A stretch of DNA of 14,145 nt, taken from an uncultured Flavobacterium sp. (GTDB lineage: Bacteria; Bacteroidota; Bacteroidia; Flavobacteriales; Flavobacteriaceae). Where the stretch lies: contig NZ_CAMLRU010000061.1 in the NCBI RefSeq assembly GCF_946482535.1, positions 1 to 14,145 on the forward strand, in the 5' to 3' direction. Below the pieces are notes generated by a model. The model ran no database searches. It was not told the DNA's origin and saw only the letters and a program-made list of their open reading frames with translations. A program made the translations under genes and the position numbers. Positions 1 to 7,181 of this stretch are shown piece by piece (within the stretch, counting starts at the first letter, position 1; each line of letters opens with the position of its first letter).

Positions 1-531
1 CCAAAAGACGAGAGTTTATTGGTGAATTTCATCAACCAAACTAATGATAAGGTAAAATTTATCATTGCGCCGCACAATATCAAAGCGGAGCAAATTTCAA
101 ATCTCAAATCTCAAATCTCAAAACCAACGGTTTTATTTTCAGAAAAAGAAGGTAAAAATTTATCCTATTTTCAAGTTTTCATCATTGACACCATCGGTAT
201 TTTGACCAAAATTTACAGCTATGCCGATATTGCTTATGTTGGTGGTGGTTTTGGTAATCCCGGTGTTCACAATATTTTAGAACCGGCTACTTTTGGGATT
301 CCGATAGTGGTTGGCCCGAACTATTCGCACTTCGCGGAAGCCACAGCTTTGGTCAATATGGAAGGTTGTATTTCTATTTCCAATCAAGACGAACTAAACG
401 ATGCTTTGCAAAACCTAATTTCAAACGAAGATATTCGGCATGAAAAAGGACACATTTGCGAAACTTTTGTCCAAATGAATATCGGAGCGACTGAGGTAAT
501 TTTGAGACATGTCCGTAACAAAACCGACTAA
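1..531 (+). CDS. waaA: 3-deoxy-D-manno-octulosonic acid (Kdo) transferase, C-terminal part (5' end outside window)
   Basis: The reading frame is open from the first base and ends at TAA 529-531, giving about 176 C-terminal residues of a protein usually around 400 long. The family transfers Kdo from CMP-Kdo to lipid A at the inner face of the inner membrane, an early step of LPS core synthesis. The diagnostic stretch is the GT-B nucleotide-sugar-binding half: YVGGGFGNPGVHNILEPA followed by FGIPIVVGPNYSHFAEA, close to the GGGF..G.HN.LEP...G.P...GP...F.EA pattern of KdtA. It lies 40 bases upstream of the S46 peptidase on the same strand with no hairpin between, so read-through is possible. A 7-bp tandem repeat sits inside the coding part at 92-119. 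The start codon and N-terminal acceptor-binding half are not in the window. Family assignment is confident; the activity is inferred. Confidence 0.9.
   Translation, partial: PKDESLLVNFINQTNDKVKFIIAPHNIKAEQISNLKSQISKPTVLFSEKEGKNLSYFQVFIIDTIGILTKIYSYADIAYVGGGFGNPGVHNILEPATFGIPIVVGPNYSHFAEATALVNMEGCISISNQDELNDALQNLISNEDIRHEKGHICETFVQMNIGATEVILRHVRNKTD
92..119 (+). repeat. heptamer tandem repeat AAATCTC inside waaA
   Basis: Three exact copies of AAATCTC (99-119) are preceded by one copy with a single change, AAATTTC (92-98). It encodes part of SNLKSQISK in the waaA frame. The unit is not a multiple of three, so gain or loss of one copy would shift the frame. Confidence 0.85.
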
Positions 532-571
532 AACCAAACAAATAAACTTTACATACAAACAAATTTAACTC

Positions 572-2716
572 ATGAAATTTTTAAGACTTCTTCTCTTATT
601 TGTTTTTGTTCAAACCCAAGCGCAACAAGGCGGTATGTGGATTCCTTCTTTATTAAAAGGAATGAACGAAAGCGAAATGAAAAATTTAGGCATGAAAATC
701 AGTGCCGATGATATTTATGCCGTAAACAAATCCAGCTTGAAAGATGCTGTACCTCATTTTGACGGTGGTTGTACAGCCGAAGTGATTTCAGACAAAGGAT
801 TGATATTAACCAATCACCATTGCGGTTACGACAATATTCAAAGCCACTCTACTGTTGAGCACGATTATTTAACGGATGGTTTTTGGGCCTACAAAATGGA
901 AGACGAATTACCTAACAAAGACTTGTTTGTGACGTTCATCATTCGCATAGAAGATGTAACCACTAAGGTTTTAGAAGGCGTAACTACTTTAGCTTCCGAA
1001 ACCGAAAAGCAGAAAAAAATTCAAGAAAACATTGGAATTCTGAGTCGAACCTTGCCGAAAGAAGCTTGGCAGGAAAACAGCATCCGTACATTTTATGACG
1101 GCAATCAATACCTTTTGTTTGTAACTGAAACTTTCCGCGATGTTCGTTTGGTTGGTGCGCCACCAAGTTCCATCGGAAAATTTGGATCAGATACCGACAA
1201 CTGGGTTTGGCCAAGACATACCGGCGATTTCTCATTGTTCCGAATTTATGCCGATAAAAATAATCGTCCGGCGGCTTACTCTACTGAGAATGTACCTTAC
1301 AAACCCAAATATTTCTTCCCTATTTCCATCAAAGGCTTAAAAGAAAACGACTTTACTATGGTTTTGGGTTATCCGGGAAGAACTCAGGAATACTTGCCTG
1401 CGGTTGCCGTTGAGCAAATTGTAAATACTTTGAACCCGGCTAAAGTTGAAATCAGAGATGCTGCTTTAAAAGTGCAAAATGAATTCATGCGAAAAGACAA
1501 TGCTATTAAAATTCAATATGCTTCAAAAAACGCAGGAATTGCAAACTCATGGAAAAAATGGATGGGCGAAACCAAAGGGTTGAAAAAATCGAACGCTGTA
1601 GGTATTAAAAAAGAGTTCGAAGCCAACTTCCAACAGAAAGTTACAGCAGCCGGAAAGCAAGCGGAATACGGCAATTTATTGGCCGATTTTGAAAAAAATT
1701 ATGGTGAAATTAAAGACTATGCTTTGGCCAGAGATGTCTTTACCGAAGTGGCTTTGCGCAATACTGAAATTCTGAGTTTGGGTTACAAATTGTACCAATT
1801 GGAACAAATTTACAACACCAAAGGAGAGCAATCTTTTAACGACAGAAGAAACAATTTAATCAATGGTTTAGGCGATTTTTACAAAGATTTCAATGCCAAA
1901 GTAGACGAAAAAGTTTTCGAAAAATTGATTGCCCTATACACAGCAAAATATCCGAAACAGTTTTTACCAAGTACTTTCGAAAATATTAATGCATCCGATT
2001 TGACTTCCGAAGTTTTTTCCCAATCCCAATTGGTTAGCTATGATAAAATCAAAGTATTGCTAACCGGCGACAGCAAAACTGTTTTAGAAAATTTGAATAA
2101 AGACAAAGGATTTCAGGTAATTAAAGCCATGGCTGATGGGTATATAAAAAATGTAGCGCCAAAATATGATGAAATCAATCTGAGAAATGTGGCTACACAA
2201 AGAACCTACATGAAAGCCATTTTAGAATTGAGCCAAAAATCAGACCGTATTTTCCCGGATGCTAACAGTACATTGAGAGTAACTTACGGAAAAATCAAAG
2301 GCTACAAACCTAATGATGCTGTGATTTACGAACCGTTTACCTATTTAGACGGTGTAATCGAAAAATACATTCCGGGCGATTATGAGTTTGATGTACCCAA
2401 AAAATTAATCGACTTATACAACACCAAAGACTACGGAAATTATGGTGCTAAAGGCAAAATACCGGTAGCTTTTATAGCAACCAATCACACCACGGGTGGA
2501 AACTCGGGCAGTCCGGCATTGGATGCCGATGGCAATTTAATTGGCCTGAATTTTGACAGAGTTTGGGAAGGCACGATGAGCGATATCTATTATTCTCCTG
2601 AAATATGCCGAAACATCATGGTTGACCTTCGTTATGTATTGTTCATCATTGATAAATTTGCCGGTGCAGACAACCTTATTAAGGAAATGAAAATCATTGA
2701 GTCAAAGAAAAAATAG
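572..2716 (+). CDS. S46 family serine dipeptidyl peptidase, DPP11-like (Asp/Glu-specific predicted)
   Basis: This 714-residue protein has the usual length for S46 peptidases (about 720), which remove dipeptides from the N-termini of peptides in the periplasm or at the cell surface. An N-terminal signal peptide is visible (hydrophobic residues 4-13, then TQAQQG). The chymotrypsin-like triad can be placed: His83 in TNHHCGYDNIQ, Asp219 in PRHTGDFSLFRIY, and Ser645 in TTGGNSGSPALD. In Porphyromonas DPP11 the residue 18 after the catalytic Ser is Arg673, which selects Asp/Glu at P1, whereas DPP7 has Gly there. Here the same offset gives Arg663 (NFDRVWEG), so the DPP11 type is predicted. The ATG at 572 begins directly with the signal peptide. 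No clear promoter was seen in the 40-base gap after waaA, so the two may be co-transcribed. The family is nearly certain; the specificity is an inference from one residue. Confidence 0.93.
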   Translation: MKFLRLLLLFVFVQTQAQQGGMWIPSLLKGMNESEMKNLGMKISADDIYAVNKSSLKDAVPHFDGGCTAEVISDKGLILTNHHCGYDNIQSHSTVEHDYLTDGFWAYKMEDELPNKDLFVTFIIRIEDVTTKVLEGVTTLASETEKQKKIQENIGILSRTLPKEAWQENSIRTFYDGNQYLLFVTETFRDVRLVGAPPSSIGKFGSDTDNWVWPRHTGDFSLFRIYADKNNRPAAYSTENVPYKPKYFFPISIKGLKENDFTMVLGYPGRTQEYLPAVAVEQIVNTLNPAKVEIRDAALKVQNEFMRKDNAIKIQYASKNAGIANSWKKWMGETKGLKKSNAVGIKKEFEANFQQKVTAAGKQAEYGNLLADFEKNYGEIKDYALARDVFTEVALRNTEILSLGYKLYQLEQIYNTKGEQSFNDRRNNLINGLGDFYKDFNAKVDEKVFEKLIALYTAKYPKQFLPSTFENINASDLTSEVFSQSQLVSYDKIKVLLTGDSKTVLENLNKDKGFQVIKAMADGYIKNVAPKYDEINLRNVATQRTYMKAILELSQKSDRIFPDANSTLRVTYGKIKGYKPNDAVIYEPFTYLDGVIEKYIPGDYEFDVPKKLIDLYNTKDYGNYGAKGKIPVAFIATNHTTGGNSGSPALDADGNLIGLNFDRVWEGTMSDIYYSPEICRNIMVDLRYVLFIIDKFAGADNLIKEMKIIESKKK

Positions 2717-2738
2717 AATAAATTAAGCAATTCTTAAG

Positions 2739-2757
2739 TTTTGGCACGATTGTTGAT
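2739..2757 (+). promoter_or_regulatory. possible sigma-54 (RpoN)-like -24/-12 element
   Basis: TTGGCACG at 2741-2748 matches the -24 part of the sigma-54 consensus. Ten bases after its GG (2743-2744) comes TTGAT, where the consensus is TTGCT/A, so the -12 GC is GA here. Spacing is exact but one key -12 base differs. It lies about 120 bases upstream of the lipoprotein start. It could be a real second promoter or a chance match. Confidence 0.35.
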
Positions 2758-2808
2758 AACTGAAAAGCGAAGCAAAATTGAGATTTTTTAAAAAAAGTTA
2801 AATAAAAC

Positions 2809-2838
2809 TTTTTCGAAATAAAAAAATTTATATCTTTG
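2809..2838 (+). promoter_or_regulatory. sigma-A promoter of the small lipoprotein gene
   Basis: TATCTTTG at 2831-2838 is a perfect Bacteroidota -7 box (TAnnTTTG). A T-rich -33-like block (TTTTTC, around 2809-2814) lies 16-18 bases upstream. Transcription would begin near 2845, about 30 bases before the ATG, in an A/T-rich leader. Confidence 0.7.
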
Positions 2839-2875
2839 CTCCGAATTAATAATTAACCTTTTATAATTAAGTAAG

Positions 2876-3088
2876 ATGAAAAAAGTATTTTTAAGTTTAG
2901 CTGTTGTTGCTGCATTAACTGTAGTATCTTGTAAACAAGCTGAGACTGAAGCTGCTGCTACTACTGATTCAGTAGCTGTTGATTCTCCAGCTGTTGAAAC
3001 TCCAGAAGTTGCTGTTGATTCTCCAGCAGTAGATTCTCCTGCAGTTGAAGCTCCAGCTACTGAAGCTCCAGCTACTGAAAAAAAATAA
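2876..3088 (+). CDS. small low-complexity lipoprotein (Val/Asp/Ser/Pro/Ala/Glu-rich)
   Basis: This is a 70-residue protein with a type II signal peptide: MKK, a hydrophobic stretch, and the lipobox VVSC with lipidated Cys19. The mature part starts CKQAETEAA and then consists almost entirely of short Pro-containing repeats such as VDSPAVE, VDSPAV and EAPAT, ending in two lysines. It carries many acidic residues and no folded domain is recognisable. The gene has its own sigma-A promoter at 2831, a hairpin across its stop codon and a strong terminator, so it is an independent unit and possibly well expressed. Acidic residues just after the lipid Cys resemble the export signals described for surface lipoproteins in Bacteroidota, so exposure on the cell surface is possible but unproven. 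No function can be assigned. Confidence 0.85.
   Translation: MKKVFLSLAVVAALTVVSCKQAETEAAATTDSVAVDSPAVETPEVAVDSPAVDSPAVEAPATEAPATEKK
2977..3078 (+). repeat. degenerate coding repeat (SPAVE / APATE units)
   Basis: Imperfect repeats of GATTCTCCAGCTGTTGAA-like units and then GCTCCAGCTACTGAA units (two exact 15-mers in a row, 3049-3078) make up most of the mature lipoprotein. They preserve frame, so copy-number change would lengthen or shorten the tail without a frameshift. Confidence 0.7.
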
Positions 3089-3107
3089 TTAGCAACTAAT
3101 TATTTTT
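3081..3107 (+). terminator. A/U-rich hairpin spanning the lipoprotein stop codon
   Basis: A perfect 12-bp inverted repeat, AAAAATAATTAG (3081-3092) and CTAATTATTTTT (3096-3107), has a CAA loop. The TAA stop (3086-3088) lies in the left arm. The right arm ends in five T, so it resembles an intrinsic terminator, but a GC-rich terminator follows 10 bases later. It may instead protect the mRNA 3' end or affect translation termination. Confidence 0.6.
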
Positions 3108-3117
3108 AGAAAGAATT

Positions 3118-3149
3118 AAAGCCACGCAATGCGTGGCTTTCTTTTTTTT
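3118..3149 (+). terminator. Rho-independent terminator after the lipoprotein gene
   Basis: Stem AAAGCCACG / CGTGGCTTT (3118-3126 and 3132-3140) with loop CAATG, followed by CTTTTTTTT. It is a strong terminator on the + strand. The convergent gene ending at 3177 may also use the hairpin, although the T tract on that side is poorer. Confidence 0.9.
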
Positions 3150-3176
3150 AAATAAATACCGAAAAACTTTTAATTA

Positions 3177-3527
3177 TTAAAGTTCCGAAAATATAGAATC
3201 TCCTGCCGAGAAATCTAAAATTTCAGCTTGCGAACCATATTTAACAATTTCCGAAATTCCTTTCTGCATCATCAACTCTGTAGAGTACTTCCTGCTGGTC
3301 GCCAAAACCGTTTCGGCCTTCATCAACTTAAAGAAACATTTTCCTTTGGCTGTTTTAAATCTAAGAAACTGACAAGCATCTATAGAAGCCTTGAAATCCT
3401 CAATAGCCTCCTCGCATTCAAAACGCAGTTCATAATCCTTACTGGTGAAAATGGTTTTGCCTTTTCTGGAGACAAACTCAAATTTATAGAAGTCGTTTAA
3501 TCGTTTGCTTATTACAAAAGTTCCCAT
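3177..3527 (-). CDS. DUF1508 (YegP-like) protein with two tandem repeats
   Basis: This 116-residue soluble protein has no signal peptide or membrane segment. Two related segments are visible, about residues 12-48 (YKFEFVSRKGKTIFTSKDY, then ECEEAIEDFKAS) and 57-98 (FFKLMKAETVLATSRKYS, then QKGISEIVKY). Both have a beta-strand pair ending in (F/A)TS, a Tyr, and then a helix, as in the DUF1508 repeats of YegP (about 110 residues). The biochemical role of this family is not established. Its start lies 22 bases past the tRNA terminator on the same strand. The box TAACTTTG inside that terminator hairpin (3564-3571, minus strand) could serve as its -7 element. ATG at 3525-3527 is the likely start. 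The domain call rests on pattern recognition by eye. Confidence 0.75.
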   Translation of the reverse strand: MGTFVISKRLNDFYKFEFVSRKGKTIFTSKDYELRFECEEAIEDFKASIDACQFLRFKTAKGKCFFKLMKAETVLATSRKYSTELMMQKGISEIVKYGSQAEILDFSAGDSIFSEL

Positions 3528-3548
3528 AGAATCCTAAAGATAATCAAT

Positions 3549-3580
3549 AAAAAAAGCCCCTAACAAAGTTAGAGGCTTTT
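3549..3580 (-). terminator. Rho-independent terminator of the tRNA unit
   Basis: Read on the minus strand, AAAAGCCTCTAAC pairs with GTTAGGGGCTTTT across a 3-base TTT loop, with one G-U type mismatch, and is followed by a run of T. It starts 2 bases after the 3' end of tRNA-Leu. Confidence 0.9.
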
Positions 3581-3581
3581 G

Positions 3582-3667
3582 TACTCAGAGCGGGACTTGA
3601 ACCCGCACGAACATTGCTGTTCACTGGATTTTAAGTCCAGCGTGTCTACCAATTTCACCATCCGAGC
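3582..3667 (-). tRNA. tRNA-Leu(TAA)
   Basis: This 86-base class II tRNA has acceptor GCTCGGA pairing with TCTGAGT (G-T wobbles at 1:72 and 5:68), anticodon stem CTGGA/TCCAG with loop CTTAAAA giving anticodon TAA, a long variable arm (GTGAACAGCAATGTTCGT), and T arm GCGGG/CCCGC with loop TTCAAGT. The discriminator is A. CCA is not encoded: the following bases are CAA. Confidence 0.96.
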
Positions 3668-3680
3668 AAACTAGATGTTG

Positions 3681-3753
3681 AGCGAAAAACGGGGCTCGAA
3701 CCCGCGACCTCGACCTTGGCAAGGTCGCGCTCTACCAACTGAGCTATTTTCGC
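3681..3753 (-). tRNA. tRNA-Gly(GCC)
   Basis: This 73-base tRNA has acceptor GCGAAAA/TTTTCGC, D arm GCTC/GAGC, anticodon stem CGACC/GGTCG with loop TTGCCAA (anticodon GCC), and T arm GCGGG/CCCGT with loop TTCGAGC. The discriminator is T, as expected for Gly. CCA is not encoded. It lies 13 bases upstream of tRNA-Leu on the same strand, so the two form one transcript. Confidence 0.97.
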
Positions 3754-3800
3754 ATTTCAAATTTTATAAGAGCTGCAATACTTGTGCTGTATTGCGGATG

Positions 3801-3831
3801 CAAATGTAATACTAAAATTGAATTATACAAA
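3801..3831 (-). promoter_or_regulatory. sigma-A promoter of the tRNA-Gly/tRNA-Leu unit
   Basis: On the minus strand, TTTG (3828-3831) is followed after exactly 19 bases by TACATTTG (3801-3808). This is a full match to the Bacteroidota consensus TTTG-N19-TAnnTTTG. The start would be near 3794, about 40 bases before tRNA-Gly. A 7-bp inverted repeat GCAATAC/GTATTGC (3775-3781, 3789-3795) lies in the leader. Confidence 0.85.
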
Positions 3832-3894
3832 CCTTTTTTCAGAAAAAAACTTTTTGAAAATCTAATTCCTTGATTAGCAAAATCAACCGATATG

Positions 3895-6501
3895 TTATTT
3901 TTTCAACAACATTCTTTTTAACTCGTTTAGCTTCATTAAAGCTTCTACCGGTGTCAAAGTATTGATGTCTAAATTTAAAATATCTTCTCTGATTTCTTCC
4001 AACAAAGGATCATCCATACTGAATATATTGAGCTGCATTTCATCTTTTGCCGATTTTATAGTATTAAGCGCATCGCTCGAATGATTTTTCTCGAGTCTCT
4101 TCAACAGCTTTTGGGCTTTCTGAATCACCATTTGAGGCATACCGGCCATTTTAGCTACGTGAATTCCGAAACTATGGGCGCTTCCGCCTTTAACCAACTT
4201 TCTGATGAAAAGAACTGTATCTTTTAATTCCTTCACCGAAACATTGTAATTCTGAATTCGAGGCAACAATTCACTCATTTCATTTAACTCGTGATAATGT
4301 GTAGCGAACAAGGTTTTTGGCCTTGCCGGATTTTCGTGTAAAAACTCCGCTATCGCCCATGCTATTGAGATACCATCATAAGTACTCGTTCCGCGACCGA
4401 TTTCGTCTAACAAGACCAAACTTCGATCTGAAATATTGTTCAAGATAGAAGCCGTTTCATTCATTTCTACCATAAAAGTTGATTCGCCCATCGAAATGTT
4501 ATCGCTGGCACCTACTCTGGTAAAAATTTTATCAACTACACCCATTCTCACTTTCTCTGCCGGAACAAAACTTCCCATTTGCGCCAAGAGAACTATTAAG
4601 GCAGTTTGTCTTAATATCGCCGATTTACCCGACATGTTTGGCCCGGTAATCATAATGATTTGTTGCGTTTCTCTGTCTAAAAAAACATCATTGGCTACAT
4701 AAGGCACCCCAACCGGCAATTGTTTTTCAATCACAGGATGACGACCGTTGGTAATTTCCAATTCGAAGGTTTCGTCTAAAATTGGGCACACATAATCATT
4801 TTCTATAGCCAATTGCGCAAAGGAAGTCAGACAGTCTAATTGAGCAATCAAATTGGCATTTAACTGAACCTGCTTGATGTAAGTGCCTATCCAAATCACC
4901 AATTGTTCAAACAAATGGCTTTCAATTTGGTGGATTTTTTCTTCGGCGCCGAGAATTTTGGTTTCGTATTCTTTAAGTTCTTCAGTAATGTATCTTTCGG
5001 CATTGACCAAAGTTTGTTTGCGAATCCATTCAGCCGGCACTTTGTCTTTATGGGTGTTTCTAACTTCTATATAGTAACCAAAAACATTGTTGAAGGATAT
5101 TTTAAGTGAAGATATTCCGGTGCGTTCCGATTCTCTGGCTTCAATGCCTTCCAAATATTCTTTACCCGAAAACGCAATGCTTCTGAGCTCATCCAGTTCG
5201 GCATGAACGCCTGTAGCAATGGCATTGCCTTTGGCTATTGAAACCGGTGAATCTTGATTTAGGGTAGTTTTTATTTTTTCGCGAAGCAAATCACAAGCAT
5301 GCAAATTATCCCCGATAACGCGAACAGCTTCCTGTTTACTTTCGAGTGCGATAGTCTTTATTGGAATAATCGCATCTAAAGATTCTTTGAGATAAATCAC
5401 CTCGCGTGGCGAAATCTTTCCGGTGGCCACTTTTGAAATCAGGCGTTCCAAATCGGAAATCTGTTTGATTTGGTATTGAATTTTTTGAAGAATTTTTTGA
5501 TTGTCTTTCAAATAAGCCACCACTTCGTGACGACCTCTTATCTTAATGATATCTTTCAAAGGCAAAGCCAACCAACGTTTCAGCAACCTTGATCCCATTG
5601 GCGAAAGCGTTCTATCGATTACATCCAAAAGCGTAACGGCATTTTGAGAATGACTGTGGTATAATTCTAAATTTCGAATCGTAAATCGATCCATCCAAAC
5701 ATAAGCATCTTCGGCTATGCGCTGAATATTGGTAATGTGCTGTACTTTGTTGTGTTGTGTTTCCGATAAATAATACAGAATCGCACCCGAAGCGATAATA
5801 CCGTCTTGCAATTCTTCTATCCCAAAACCTTTTAAAGAATTGGTTTGGAAATGATTTTGCAAAGTTTCCACCGCATAATCTTCTTTGTAAACCCAATCTT
5901 CCAGATAGAAGACATTAAAATCTTCTCCGAAAGCTTCTTTGAATTGTGCTTTATTATTCTTCTGAATTAAAATCTCACTCGGACTGAAATTCTGCAACAA
6001 CTTGTCTATGTATTCTTCATTGCCTTGTGCCGTTAAAAATTCTCCGGTAGAAACATCTAAAAAAGCCACACCCAATTGCCGTTTACTAAAGTAAATTGAA
6101 GCCAAAAAATTATTCGATTTAGAATGTAGAACCTCATCATTCATAGAAACTCCGGGTGTTACCAATTCGGTTACCCCGCGTTTTACGATGGTTTTGGTCA
6201 TTTTAGGATCTTCTAATTGATCACAAATAGCCACTCGTAAACCGGCTTTAACTAATTTAGGTAAATAAGTGTTTAAAGAATGATGTGGAAATCCGGCCAA
6301 AGCCGTTTCTGTTTCTGAACCGGCGCCGCGTTTGGTTAAAACTATGCCGAGAATTTTAGATGCTCGAATGGCATCTTCTCCAAAAGTTTCATAAAAATCA
6401 CCTACTCTAAACAGCAAACAAGCATCGGGATATTTATTTTTAATCTCGTTGTATTGCTTCATTAAAGGCGTTTCCTTGGCTTTGGTCTCTTTGGCTGACA
6501 A
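3895..6501 (-). CDS. mutS: DNA mismatch repair protein MutS
   Basis: This 868-residue MutS1 protein (E. coli 853) recognises mismatches and small loops and, with MutL, starts methyl-independent repair in most bacteria. The N-terminal mismatch-binding domain carries FYE at residues 36-38 (GDFYETF), the same numbering as Phe36/Glu38 in E. coli. The ATPase domain has Walker A GPNMSGKS at 620-627 and Walker [15 protein letters not shown] with Asp699/Glu700, then the FATHYHEL and SHGI-like ([16 protein letters not shown]) segments. The start appears to be TTG (6499-6501): an in-frame stop lies upstream at 6535-6537 with no ATG between. The next Met is residue 14, only just before the conserved MKQYNEIK, and homologues usually carry a short lysine-rich extension before it. 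There is no good terminator between mutS and the tRNA promoter (3832-3894), only a weak 5-bp stem at 3862-3877. Confidence 0.98.
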   Translation of the reverse strand: MSAKETKAKETPLMKQYNEIKNKYPDACLLFRVGDFYETFGEDAIRASKILGIVLTKRGAGSETETALAGFPHHSLNTYLPKLVKAGLRVAICDQLEDPKMTKTIVKRGVTELVTPGVSMNDEVLHSKSNNFLASIYFSKRQLGVAFLDVSTGEFLTAQGNEEYIDKLLQNFSPSEILIQKNNKAQFKEAFGEDFNVFYLEDWVYKEDYAVETLQNHFQTNSLKGFGIEELQDGIIASGAILYYLSETQHNKVQHITNIQRIAEDAYVWMDRFTIRNLELYHSHSQNAVTLLDVIDRTLSPMGSRLLKRWLALPLKDIIKIRGRHEVVAYLKDNQKILQKIQYQIKQISDLERLISKVATGKISPREVIYLKESLDAIIPIKTIALESKQEAVRVIGDNLHACDLLREKIKTTLNQDSPVSIAKGNAIATGVHAELDELRSIAFSGKEYLEGIEARESERTGISSLKISFNNVFGYYIEVRNTHKDKVPAEWIRKQTLVNAERYITEELKEYETKILGAEEKIHQIESHLFEQLVIWIGTYIKQVQLNANLIAQLDCLTSFAQLAIENDYVCPILDETFELEITNGRHPVIEKQLPVGVPYVANDVFLDRETQQIIMITGPNMSGKSAILRQTALIVLLAQMGSFVPAEKVRMGVVDKIFTRVGASDNISMGESTFMVEMNETASILNNISDRSLVLLDEIGRGTSTYDGISIAWAIAEFLHENPARPKTLFATHYHELNEMSELLPRIQNYNVSVKELKDTVLFIRKLVKGGSAHSFGIHVAKMAGMPQMVIQKAQKLLKRLEKNHSSDALNTIKSAKDEMQLNIFSMDDPLLEEIREDILNLDINTLTPVEALMKLNELKRMLLKK

Positions 6502-6562
6502 TGGATTTCGATTTAAATTTATAAGAAAGCGAATTTAAATATTTTAGGTCGAATAGCCGATG

Positions 6563-6592
6563 CAAAAAAAATTAATTTAATATTAAGGCAAA
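6563..6592 (-). promoter_or_regulatory. weak candidate promoter for mutS
   Basis: On the minus strand, TTTG (6589-6592) and TTTTTTTG (6563-6570, one mismatch to TAnnTTTG) are separated by 18 bases. Both lie in A/T homopolymer runs, so a chance match is quite possible. Confidence 0.3.
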
Positions 6593-6619
6593 AAAAAAGA
6601 CTCGGTTTTATATTTTGGA

Positions 6620-6627
6620 TAGATTTG
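6620..6627 (+). promoter_or_regulatory. -7 box for the DUF1573 gene
   Basis: TAGATTTG matches TAnnTTTG exactly, and the implied start near 6634 is about 20 bases before the ATG at 6655. No good TTTG is seen about 19 bases upstream, where a run of nine A (6590-6598) lies instead. Confidence 0.55.
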
Positions 6628-6654
6628 CTACAGAAACTTAAAAACATAATAAAA

Positions 6655-7116
6655 ATGAAAAAAATAATTTTACTTGCTGCCTTAGTTGCTTTTGGCGTTA
6701 CATCTAATGCTCAAACTGCAAAAAAAGTAGCTACAAAAGCGGCTACAAAAGTGGAAACACCTAAAGTTGACGGACCGGGCATGTTATTCGAAAACGAAAC
6801 TATCGATTACGGAACTATTCCTGCCAACTCTGACGGAAAAAGAGAATTCGTATTCGTTAACAACGGAACCAAACCATTAATCATCGAAAGCACTCAAGGT
6901 TCTTGCGGATGTACTGTGCCTTCTAAACCGGAAAAACCAATCCAACCGGGAGAAAGAGGTGTAATCGGAGTGAAATATGACACTTCAAGAGCAGGACAAT
7001 CTTTCCAAAAAACAGTTACTGTAAAATCAAATGCAGTAGGTCAAGAAAACAAAGTGTTGACTATCAAAGGAAATGTTTTACCGGCTGAAACTAAAGTTGA
7101 GCCTACCAAAAGCTAA
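6655..7116 (+). CDS. secreted DUF1573 domain protein
   Basis: This 153-residue protein has a clear signal peptide (MKK, hydrophobic residues 4-14, cleavage likely after SNA at 19). A short lysine- and threonine-rich linker (AKKVATKAATKVETPK) is followed by a DUF1573 beta-sandwich at about 43-143: FENETIDYGTIPANSDGK, FVFVNNGTKPLIIEST, the hallmark GSCGCT with Cys84 and Cys86, then PGERGVIGVKYDT and TVTVKSNA. DUF1573 proteins are common in Bacteroidota envelopes and their role is unknown. The frame is open upstream to a TTG at 6625, but that overlaps the -7 box and would bury the signal peptide, so the ATG at 6655 is preferred. The gene is divergent from mutS with 153 bases between the starts. 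Confidence 0.92.
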   Translation: MKKIILLAALVAFGVTSNAQTAKKVATKAATKVETPKVDGPGMLFENETIDYGTIPANSDGKREFVFVNNGTKPLIIESTQGSCGCTVPSKPEKPIQPGERGVIGVKYDTSRAGQSFQKTVTVKSNAVGQENKVLTIKGNVLPAETKVEPTKS

Positions 7117-7136
7117 TCGCACTTAATTATAAATTC

Positions 7137-7170
7137 AAAAAAGTCCTGATTGAATCAGGACTTTTTTTTT
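7137..7170 (+). terminator. Rho-independent terminator after the DUF1573 gene
   Basis: AAGTCCTGAT (7141-7150) pairs with ATCAGGACTT (7154-7163) over a 3-base loop, flanked by A on the left and nine T (7162-7170) on the right. The next promoter begins at once after it. Confidence 0.93.
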
Positions 7171-7173
7171 GAA

Positions 7174-7181
7174 TATCTTTG
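7174..7181 (+). promoter_or_regulatory. -7 box for the RNA methyltransferase gene
   Basis: TATCTTTG matches TAnnTTTG exactly and sits 4 bases after the T tract of the preceding terminator. Any -33 element (ATTG at 7149-7152, 21 bases upstream) would fall in that hairpin. A small inverted repeat CGTCC-AAA-GGACG (7189-7201) lies at the predicted start of the leader. Confidence 0.6.

Noticed and set aside
3549..3831. tRNA genes as an integration site with a mobile element
   Set aside because: No integrase, no repeat of a tRNA 3' end elsewhere in the window, and the flanking genes are core genes.
3862..3877. Hairpin CTAAT/ATTAG after mutS as its terminator
   Set aside because: The stem is only 5 bp and A/T-rich, and the T tract is interrupted, so it is too weak to annotate.
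6625..6654. Upstream TTG start for the DUF1573 gene
   Set aside because: It overlaps the -7 box and would add a charged segment before a normal signal peptide that starts at ATG 6655.
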